A stretch of 64,000 nt of DNA from Candidatus Micropelagos thuwalensis. GTDB taxonomy: Bacteria > Pseudomonadota > Alphaproteobacteria > RS24. Positions 55,399-62,468 of this stretch are shown one piece after another (position 1 is the stretch's first letter; each line of letters starts with the position of its first letter). The stretch is taken from NCBI RefSeq assembly GCF_000469155.1, contig NZ_AWXE01000004.1, forward strand, positions 434,001 to 498,000. The letters run 5' to 3'. Both the position numbers and the translations under genes were made by a program. The notes beneath the pieces are model-generated. The model was not told where the DNA came from, searched no databases, and was given only the letters and a program-made list of their open reading frames with translations.

Positions 55399-56601
55399 CT
55401 AGATAATGCCTTGTGTTTCAAGTTCCTCAATTTGAGCGTCGGACAGTCCAAGCTCACTTAAAATTTCTGCGTTATGACCCCCGATTTCCGGCGGCGCTGT
55501 CGGCGCGTTGGGGGTCAATGATGAAAACTGTGCCGGCAGACCCAAAACGGGGGCAAACTTGCCTTCCATTCCATTGACCGCAACAGATGTAAAATAAGAC
55601 ATGGCACCAGCCTGCGGATTGTCAAGGGCTTGTTGCAGCGACAAAACGGGCCCACTGGGCACGCCCTTTTCCTGAAGCAGTGCTAATGCCTCAGAAGTTG
55701 TACGTTGAGAACACCACGCGGCCATGATGTCGCATAAAACATCATTATTATCGCCACGATGCTGGTCAGACTGAAACCGTTCATCTTCGACAAGCTCCGG
55801 CTTACCAACAGTCTCTGCCCATCGCTTGAACAAATTGTTACCTACCGTATGCACCAGAATGTGCCCGTCCGATGTTGCAAACACATCCGACGGCGCAGAG
55901 GTCTGTACCCGGTTGCCCGTTCCAACACGGTCAATTCCTGTGACACCCTGTTCAATGAGGTGTGCATTCATCACCGCCAGTGCTGTGTTCAATAAGGAAG
56001 TCTGAACATGCTGGCCTTTGCAAGTCTTATCACGCTCCTTCAGCGCGGCCATGGTTGCAAATGCCGACATCAGTGCCGTTGCATAATCTACATAGGGCGC
56101 ACCAGCCTTAACCGGATTACCGGGGACTCCTGTCAGATACATCGCGCCGGACATGGCCTGCCCGATACCGTCAAATCCGCCCTTAGTGCTGTCAGGTCCC
56201 GTATCACCGAAACCAGTTTGGGTCACCAGAATAATTTCAGGGCAACGCCGGGACACTGTTTCCCAGTCCAAACCGAGGCGCCGGAGCGCCACGGGTGGCA
56301 GATTTGCTACGACAATATCTGCGGTATCGACTAACTTCCCTAAAATCTCACGCCCACGTTCGTCCGAAAGATTTAGTGATAGTGATTTTTTACCCCATCC
56401 GGTCTGATATATCAGACCACCCTCGCCGGGCTGCCCATTATCATCGAAAGAAAGGGGCGAAATAAACCTATCTTCTCCACCATCCGGGCGCTCGACCCGA
56501 ATAACATCTGCCCCAAGCGCACCCAGAAGCGTTGCACAATAGGGGCCTGCAACATAACGGCCAATATCGATCACTCTGATATTTTCCAATAAATTAGACA
56601 T
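55399..56601 (-). CDS. Family III CoA-transferase (CaiB/BaiF type)
   Basis: Moves CoA between carboxylic acids, here presumably activating or recycling the substrate of the catabolic cluster. 400 residues. N-terminal IRVIDIGRYVAGPYCATLLGALGADVIRVE in parts and the catalytic Asp as D172 in GAPYVDYATALMSA. The Rossmann-like opening and GFGDTGPDSTKGGFDGIGQAMSG segment are typical. First gene of the minus arm of the divergent cluster. Confidence 0.93.
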   Translation of the reverse strand: MSNLLENIRVIDIGRYVAGPYCATLLGALGADVIRVERPDGGEDRFISPLSFDDNGQPGEGGLIYQTGWGKKSLSLNLSDERGREILGKLVDTADIVVANLPPVALRRLGLDWETVSRRCPEIILVTQTGFGDTGPDSTKGGFDGIGQAMSGAMYLTGVPGNPVKAGAPYVDYATALMSAFATMAALKERDKTCKGQHVQTSLLNTALAVMNAHLIEQGVTGIDRVGTGNRVQTSAPSDVFATSDGHILVHTVGNNLFKRWAETVGKPELVEDERFQSDQHRGDNNDVLCDIMAAWCSQRTTSEALALLQEKGVPSGPVLSLQQALDNPQAGAMSYFTSVAVNGMEGKFAPVLGLPAQFSSLTPNAPTAPPEIGGHNAEILSELGLSDAQIEELETQGII

Positions 56602-56781
56602 ATTTTTTTAATTACAGATTATAAAGTTCTCAGTTAATATTTATTATATACAATTGTACTAGACTGATTGCGAGCTATATAAGTCTTTCTTATAGGCATG
56701 AATACTTTACCTGATTGAGAGTTATACGCATATCTTTTATATGTATAAGAAAATCCTATTACTAAATAAAATGGACATTTA
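56602..56781. promoter_or_regulatory. Divergent control region of the catabolic cluster
   Basis: 180 AT-rich bases between the CoA-transferase and oxygenase genes. A plausible plus-strand promoter is TTGCGA (56668-56673), 17 bases, TATAGG (56691-56696). A minus-strand TATAAT lies at about 56643-56648. Next to it is a perfect palindrome TACAATTGTA (56649-56658), well placed for an operator affecting both directions. Looser inverted repeats CTATATAAG/CTTATAG and CATAT/ATATG follow. No regulator gene is part of the cluster. Confidence 0.4.
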
Positions 56782-58017
56782 ATGGACGCCTCACGTATAA
56801 AAACCTTAGAAGAAGGTATGGCTTATGAGCAATCTCGGGAGGGACCGCCCCCAGGGTTCCCAAAATTGCCTCCAATTCCTGCGAAAAGATATACCGATCA
56901 GGTTTTTTTTGATCTCGAAATAGAGCATCTGTGGAAAAAAAGCTGGCTCTTCGCCTGTCATATGGATGAGTTGCCGGAACCGGGCAGCTTTTATCTCTGG
57001 GAACGCATTGGGTCGCCGATTTTTATCGTACGCGGACGTGATGATAAATTACGCGGCTTTTACAATACTTGCCGCCACCGTGGTGCGCCAGTTGTGCGCG
57101 AGCAGACAGGCCGCCGCAATCTTTTCGTATGTACTTATCATGGCTGGTCTTATGACGATAAAGGACATCTGATTAACATGCGCGACCCACGTGATTTTCC
57201 TGATTTTGACAAGTCCTGTCACAGTCTGGTTGAGGTCGGCGTTGAAGTTTTCGGCAAAATGGTCTTCATCAATCTTGATAAAGATGCAAAGCCACTGATG
57301 GATTATCTTCATCCGGTACCAACAGATATGGCGCAGTTCCAGAGTGAAAATATGCGCCTTGTCAGAAAAACAACATTGGATATTAAGTGCAATGTTAAAA
57401 TCCTGCTGGATGCATTTCAGGAGACATACCACCTGAAATCCATTCACCAAAAAACCGTCGATAGATTTCTGGATCATCTGGGCACATATATTGAGCTATG
57501 GCCAAATGGTCATTCACGAATGGTTACGCCGCATCGGGATCCTAACTGGGTTGACCCGGGCGTTGAGGGCCTACCTGAAGTCGAGACTGTTGGCGAAGTT
57601 GGGCGTGTAAATAATTTCTCATATAATATTTATCCTAATATTGTCTGCCCGCCTTATGCCAGTGGCAACTCATTAATTATCTTCTGGCCTAAAACCATTA
57701 ACACGATGGAAATTGAGGTCATTTGGGTTGCGCCTGATTGGGGGGACGGCCCATTATCTGACATCTGGGAGACGCGTCTGGGAAATTTTGATAAAATCCT
57801 CGAAGAAGACACCCAATTCGCCGAACAAATTCAAATCTCTGTTGAGTCAGACGGCTTTCAAGGCACACCTCTTTCATATCAGGAGAGACGCATCTATCAC
57901 TGGCACGAACATTTGGATAGGCTGATTGGCGAAGAGAACCTCCCAGAGGGTACGCGCATTGAGCCCCTAATGGGGCCTTATATCATGGACCCTTACGCCT
58001 CCAAAGCCGGGGAATAA
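56782..58017 (+). CDS. Ring-hydroxylating oxygenase alpha subunit (Rieske oxygenase)
   Basis: Terminal oxygenase component, 411 residues. Rieske cluster ligands C97/H99 (CRHRG) and C117/H120 (CTYHGW). Mononuclear iron site: the bridging D210 and H217/H222 in DAFQETYHLKSIH, with the third ligand probably the Asp in EEDTQFAEQ. Family members dihydroxylate aromatics or demethylate/hydroxylate amines and terpenoids. No beta subunit is encoded nearby, so an alpha-3 type enzyme is expected. Electrons could come from the ferredoxin at 53869-54186. First gene of the plus arm. Confidence 0.93.
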   Translation: MDASRIKTLEEGMAYEQSREGPPPGFPKLPPIPAKRYTDQVFFDLEIEHLWKKSWLFACHMDELPEPGSFYLWERIGSPIFIVRGRDDKLRGFYNTCRHRGAPVVREQTGRRNLFVCTYHGWSYDDKGHLINMRDPRDFPDFDKSCHSLVEVGVEVFGKMVFINLDKDAKPLMDYLHPVPTDMAQFQSENMRLVRKTTLDIKCNVKILLDAFQETYHLKSIHQKTVDRFLDHLGTYIELWPNGHSRMVTPHRDPNWVDPGVEGLPEVETVGEVGRVNNFSYNIYPNIVCPPYASGNSLIIFWPKTINTMEIEVIWVAPDWGDGPLSDIWETRLGNFDKILEEDTQFAEQIQISVESDGFQGTPLSYQERRIYHWHEHLDRLIGEENLPEGTRIEPLMGPYIMDPYASKAGE

Positions 58018-58027
58018 AGGGTATCCG

Positions 58028-59476
58028 ATGGCAAATTTTGGACTTATCGCATATGGCAGCTATTTGCCGTTTCAAGCAATTTCGCGTCAGTCTATTTTTG
58101 ACCAGATTGGTTGGATACAAGGCGGCTTAAAGGCATACGCCAAAGGCAAAAGAAGTTATGCCGATTGGGATGAAGACGCAGTGACGCTTGCCGTCGCCGC
58201 CGCTCGCCAATTGCTAAAAACCGCCGATAATACACAAGTTCAACAACTCAGTTTTGCCTCGACCACAGCCCCGTTTCTTGATCGTTCCAATGCCGGTATC
58301 GTTGCGGCTGCGCTTGATTTAGCTGACCACACACATTGTTACGACTCATCGGGCAGTCAACGTGCAGCACTCGCCCCACTGGTCACGGCCTGTCACAATC
58401 AAAGCGATGGACTGCTAATTGCCGCGGGCGAAAAAAAACCTGTTCAGCCTGCAAATGTCATGGAAATGCTGGCTGGAGATGCCGGTGCGGCCATACTAAC
58501 AGGATCTAAAAATGTAATTGCCGAATTAGTTGCTACCCAATCTGTGCGTTCAGATTTCGTTGACCATTACCGCACTGCAGAAAGCGGTACGGATTATGTG
58601 CTGGAAGAACGCTGGGTGCGTGAAGAGGGATTGGCAAAAATCGTTTCGCCTCTCATTACGACACTTTTGGAAGAAAATAATCTGAGCGTTGAGGATATTG
58701 ACCACTTTATTCTTCCTGTCGCTTATCCGTCTCATGCCCGTGCTATTGCCCGCAAATGCGGTATTCAAGAAGACGCTGTTGCGGATGCACTGTTTACGGA
58801 TTGTGGCTTCTCAGGTGTCGCGCACCCTTTGCTTATGCTGAATGACTGCCTTGACCGCGCAACGCCGGATAGTCTGATTTTATTGACCGGGTTTGGTCAA
58901 GGAATGGATGCCATTCTTCTGAGGACAACCGAAAAAATTACGCGCTATCAGGCATCTATCACAGTTCAGAACTTTATGACTAATTTACGGATTGAGGATA
59001 ATTATCCGCGTTTCCTGGCCTCTAACGGGCAATTCCACCCGGATTGGGGGATGCGCGCAGAGCGCGATAATCGCACCGCTCAAACCGTTGCTTTTGACAA
59101 AAGCCGCGATATTTACGGCCTTGTTGGCGGTATCTGCACCTCATGTGGTACGCCTCAATTCCCCAAAGCCAGACGATGCGTGAACCCAGAGTGTAACGCA
59201 CTTGATACCCAGCAATATTACCGTTTTGCCGATATACCTGCCACGGTGAAATCTTTTACGGAAGATTGGATGGCCTTTAACCGCAACCCACCATTAATTT
59301 ACGGAAATATCTCCTTTGAGGGCGGCGGTAATATGTTTATCGAAATGACAGGATTTGCCCCCGGGGATATTGCCATTGGAGACAAAGTTGAGATGGATTT
59401 CCGTATTAAGGATATTGATGACAAGCGCGGCTTCCACAGATATTTCTGGAAAGCTGCCGCTCAGAGAAAAGTGTAA
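58028..59476 (+). CDS. HMG-CoA synthase-like thiolase-fold protein fused to DUF35
   Basis: Two-part protein of 482 residues. Residues 1 to ~330 have the HMG-CoA synthase/KAS III fold (GSYLPFQAISRQSI, AGEKKPVQPANVMEMLAGDAGAAIL). The C-terminal ~130 are a DUF35 module: a zinc ribbon with C370, C373, C384 and C389, then an OB fold (NPPLIYGNISFEGGGN). At the normal nucleophile site the sequence is CYDSSGSQRAAL (104-115), without a Cys in the active position. In archaea separate thiolase, HMG-CoA synthase and DUF35 proteins form one complex; here two are fused and the thiolase follows 14 bases later. Reaction unknown. Confidence 0.85.
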   Translation: MANFGLIAYGSYLPFQAISRQSIFDQIGWIQGGLKAYAKGKRSYADWDEDAVTLAVAAARQLLKTADNTQVQQLSFASTTAPFLDRSNAGIVAAALDLADHTHCYDSSGSQRAALAPLVTACHNQSDGLLIAAGEKKPVQPANVMEMLAGDAGAAILTGSKNVIAELVATQSVRSDFVDHYRTAESGTDYVLEERWVREEGLAKIVSPLITTLLEENNLSVEDIDHFILPVAYPSHARAIARKCGIQEDAVADALFTDCGFSGVAHPLLMLNDCLDRATPDSLILLTGFGQGMDAILLRTTEKITRYQASITVQNFMTNLRIEDNYPRFLASNGQFHPDWGMRAERDNRTAQTVAFDKSRDIYGLVGGICTSCGTPQFPKARRCVNPECNALDTQQYYRFADIPATVKSFTEDWMAFNRNPPLIYGNISFEGGGNMFIEMTGFAPGDIAIGDKVEMDFRIKDIDDKRGFHRYFWKAAAQRKV

Positions 59477-59490
59477 GGCGAAGGACTGAC

Positions 59491-60690
59491 ATGGCTGAAG
59501 GTATTAAAGACAAAGTCGCTATCATAGGCATGGGTTGTAGTAAATTCGGCGAACGCTGGGATGCGCGCCCCGAAGACCTCATCACCGAAGCTTTTGAAGA
59601 AGCTCTTAACGATGCAAAGATTGAAAAAGAGAGCATAGATGCTGCCTGGTTTGGGGTATTTTATGACGAACAAAATGTCGGCAAATCTGCTTATCCGCTG
59701 TCGCAATATTTACGCTTGCCGAATATCCCCGTCACCCGTGTTGAAAATCTATGTGCCACTGGAACGGAGTCCCTGCGCGGTGCAGTCTATGCCGTAGCGG
59801 CTGGCGCATGTGACATTGCACTCGCCGTCGGATGTGAAAAATTAAAAGATACTGGTTTTGCCGGTCTCCCTGAACGAACAAAAGGGACATTTGAAGACCT
59901 TTATCAGCCCGGCTTTACCCCGCCAGGCGCCTTTGCACAACTTGGCGCAGCCTATGCCCATAAATACGGGCTGGATATGGCAGACCTTAAAAAGGCCATG
60001 GCACATGTTTCTTGGAAGAGCCATGAAAACGGATTTTTAAACCCAAAAGCACATTTACGCAAAAAACTGTCTATCGAACAGATTCTCAACGCCCCCCCGG
60101 TTGCCTATCCATTGGGTGTATTTGACTGTTGTGGCGTATCGGACGGAGCCTCATGCGCGATTGTTGCCCGCCCGGAAATCGCCAAAGATCTTGTCGGTGA
60201 AAATTTTGTTACGGTTAAGTCCATGCAACTATCCCCCTCCAATGGTGTTGAAATGGGTCACCAGTCTTGGGACGGCGCAGGGACGGTCACAACGCGCAAA
60301 GCCTCAGAACGCGCTTATGCCGAGGCCGGTATCAGTAATCCGCGTGCGGATATCAGTTTGACCGAAGTTCATGATTGCTTCTCTATTACTGAGCTTGTGC
60401 TGATGGAAGATCTATGGCTCTCGGATGACGGCAAGGCCCCCAATGATATTCTGGATGGCAGATTTGATGCGACAGGTGACATTCCCTGTCAGATTGATGG
60501 CGGTCTTAAATGTTTCGGTCATCCCGTCGGCGCATCAGGACTGCGCATGACCTATGAAATTTATCTACAACTGCTTGGTCGTGCCAATGACCGACAGCTT
60601 AAAGACCCCAAATTTGGACTAGCGCATAATCTTGGGGGCATTCCGAACAGAAATGTTGCCGCGGTATCAATATTTGGGATGAACGAATAG
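59491..60690 (+). CDS. SCP2-type thiolase
   Basis: Thiolase of 399 residues in the lipid-transfer (SCPx) branch. Nucleophile C88 (ENLCATGTESLR), His in EVHDCFSITE, and second Cys/His in KCFGHPVGASG. All catalytic residues are intact, unlike steroid aldolases of the Ltp2 type, so thiolytic cleavage of a 3-ketoacyl-CoA or condensation is expected. SCP2 thiolases act on bulky substrates such as branched or sterol side-chain acyl-CoA. Lies between the HMGS-like/DUF35 gene and the SDR with 10-15-base gaps. Confidence 0.92.
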   Translation: MAEGIKDKVAIIGMGCSKFGERWDARPEDLITEAFEEALNDAKIEKESIDAAWFGVFYDEQNVGKSAYPLSQYLRLPNIPVTRVENLCATGTESLRGAVYAVAAGACDIALAVGCEKLKDTGFAGLPERTKGTFEDLYQPGFTPPGAFAQLGAAYAHKYGLDMADLKKAMAHVSWKSHENGFLNPKAHLRKKLSIEQILNAPPVAYPLGVFDCCGVSDGASCAIVARPEIAKDLVGENFVTVKSMQLSPSNGVEMGHQSWDGAGTVTTRKASERAYAEAGISNPRADISLTEVHDCFSITELVLMEDLWLSDDGKAPNDILDGRFDATGDIPCQIDGGLKCFGHPVGASGLRMTYEIYLQLLGRANDRQLKDPKFGLAHNLGGIPNRNVAAVSIFGMNE

Positions 60691-60699
60691 GATATTCAA

Positions 60700-61575
60700 A
60701 TGTCAGACAAAAACCAGCCCCTTCAGTCCTCTGAATATGGAGGCATGTCCATTGAGGAGCTCGCGACGGCCTCAACCGTCTACCGCGCAGATTTGCTCAC
60801 GAGTCAGACGATTGTTATTTCCGGCGCAGGGACGGGTATGGGACGCGCTATGGCTTTTCTGGCAGCACGTTTGGGCGCCAATGTCGTGATTTGTGGGCGT
60901 CGCGAAGAGAAGCTTCAAGAAGTTAAAGACGGCATCAGGCAACATGTCGGACGCGATATTGAATATGCCCAAGTGAATATCCGTGACCCTGAAAATGTCG
61001 AAAACTTTATTACAGATATCTTTGATCGCCACGGCACCATTCACGCTTTGATAAACAGCGCGGGCGGGCAGTTCTCACAGGCTGCGATTGATTTCTCGCG
61101 AAAGGGCTGGCTGGCTGTCATTGACACCAATCTGAATGGCACATGGTGGATGATGCAGGAAGCCGCCAAAAAATGGTGCGACACCGGACAAGAAGGCAAT
61201 ATCATTAATATCGCTGCCTATGTGGAGCGCGGCATGCCACAATCCGCACATAGCTGTGCTGCGCGCGCAGGTGTGATTTATCTCTCGAAAACTGTTTCTA
61301 CCGAATGGGCTGAACATAACATTCGTGTGAATTGTATTGCCCCCGGTGCGATTGAAACCGAAGGCGTGACACAGTATCCGCCAGAGGCACTGCAAGAATT
61401 TCACAGAGCTAATCCGATGAAACGATTTGGCGATGTCTGGGATGTGGCGGAGACAACAATTTATCTCGTCGCCCCCTCCTCAAAATTCGTTACCGGTGAA
61501 GTTATCACCGTTGATGGCGGGATGGCGCAACACGGCTGGGTGTGGCCTATGGGTAAACCGGAATATTTCAAATAG
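60700..61575 (+). CDS. Short-chain dehydrogenase/reductase, 2,4-dienoyl-CoA reductase-like, variant active site
   Basis: SDR of 291 residues with a ~38-residue N-terminal extension before the cofactor loop ISGAGTGMGRAM (40-51). Near the usual Tyr-x3-Lys it reads QSAHSCAARAGV (181-192): no Tyr, and the Lys kept even in dienoyl-CoA reductases is Arg (R189). VICGRREEK indicates NADP preference. The resemblance to DECR suggests reduction of an unsaturated acyl-CoA, but activity needs testing. Last gene of the plus arm, nine bases from the convergent SDR. Confidence 0.85.
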   Translation: MSDKNQPLQSSEYGGMSIEELATASTVYRADLLTSQTIVISGAGTGMGRAMAFLAARLGANVVICGRREEKLQEVKDGIRQHVGRDIEYAQVNIRDPENVENFITDIFDRHGTIHALINSAGGQFSQAAIDFSRKGWLAVIDTNLNGTWWMMQEAAKKWCDTGQEGNIINIAAYVERGMPQSAHSCAARAGVIYLSKTVSTEWAEHNIRVNCIAPGAIETEGVTQYPPEALQEFHRANPMKRFGDVWDVAETTIYLVAPSSKFVTGEVITVDGGMAQHGWVWPMGKPEYFK

Positions 61576-61584
61576 TCATAACCG

Positions 61585-62337
61585 CTAGAATTTTACAATC
61601 GCCCCACCATCGACATTCAAGCCAAGACCGGAAATAAACTGGCTTTCTTTCTGAGCCAGGAAAACTGCCGCATGGGCAACATCCTCCGGCTGACCCAGAC
61701 GCCCGACAGGGGCTTTCTCAATCCAGTAATTACGGAAATCTTCATCCTCAAAATAAGGAGCTGACAAAGCTGTCACCACTGCGCCCGGCTGGAGATAATT
61801 CACAGTAATACCATATTGACCGAGATCGACAGCCATGGATTTTGTCATACCGGCAACAGCATGTTTCGACGTGCCATAAACAAAGAGATTTGGGCCACCC
61901 ATATCAGACATGATGGAGCCGAGGTTGATAATACGTCCGGTATCGGATTTCTTTAATTCGGGCAGGGCAGCGCGTGTGATGCGAAACATTGAGGTCACGT
62001 TAATCGCCATGGTCTTTTCCCATAGCTCCTCGCCTTCTCCTTCGACACTATCCGGCCAGGAAATGCCGGCATTATTTACCAGGACATCAAACCCGCCCAT
62101 CGCCGCTATTGCCGCCGATACGATATTTTGTGGCGCATCTGTTTCAGTAATATCTTGTTCCAGTGGCGTCACACCCTCAACATCTGTAAAATTTTGTGAG
62201 ACCGCGCTATCGGGTAAATCCACAACCAATACTTGTGCCCCCTCGCGTGCATAAGCCAGCACAATGGCCTCACCAATGCCTGAAGCACCGCCCGTTACGA
62301 TAGCTTTGCGACCTGATAATAATTGTCTGTCAGACAT
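61585..62337 (-). CDS. Short-chain dehydrogenase/reductase, classical
   Basis: 250-residue SDR with complete catalytic set: VTGGASGIGEAI (14-25), NNAGIS, Ser in NLGSIMS, Tyr/Lys in FVYGTSKHAV and C-terminal NVDGG. Asp in VVDLPD favours NAD. AGGAGGGT lies just before the ATG (62341-62347 complement), the strongest ribosome-binding site in this part. Likely a hydroxyacyl-CoA or alcohol dehydrogenase of the same catabolic route; substrate unknown. Confidence 0.9.
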   Translation of the reverse strand: MSDRQLLSGRKAIVTGGASGIGEAIVLAYAREGAQVLVVDLPDSAVSQNFTDVEGVTPLEQDITETDAPQNIVSAAIAAMGGFDVLVNNAGISWPDSVEGEGEELWEKTMAINVTSMFRITRAALPELKKSDTGRIINLGSIMSDMGGPNLFVYGTSKHAVAGMTKSMAVDLGQYGITVNYLQPGAVVTALSAPYFEDEDFRNYWIEKAPVGRLGQPEDVAHAAVFLAQKESQFISGLGLNVDGGAIVKF

Positions 62338-62413
62338 AGAACCCTCCTATAGTAAGCACTTAAAATTAGTCTATCTGTATGAACAGATTTTCATAGCTAC
62401 TTTTCTTTACAGT

Positions 62414-62449
62414 ATAAAAAAAGGCCGGCTTCAAAAGAAACCGGCCTTT
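62414..62449 (-). terminator. Rho-independent terminator of the TonB-dependent receptor gene
   Basis: Minus strand: AAAGGCCGG (62449-62441), a 12-base loop region with three extra pairs possible, CCGGCC (62428-62423), then a run of seven T. It lies ~20 bases after the receptor stop and ~80 before the downstream SDR start, separating the two. Confidence 0.9.
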
Positions 62450-62468
62450 AAATTTGTATAAACTAACT

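Noticed and set aside
59491-60690. Reading the SCP2 thiolase as an Ltp2-type steroid retro-aldolase
   Set aside because: Ltp2-type aldolases lack the thiolase cysteines, whereas C88, His and the C-terminal Cys/GHP motif are all present here.
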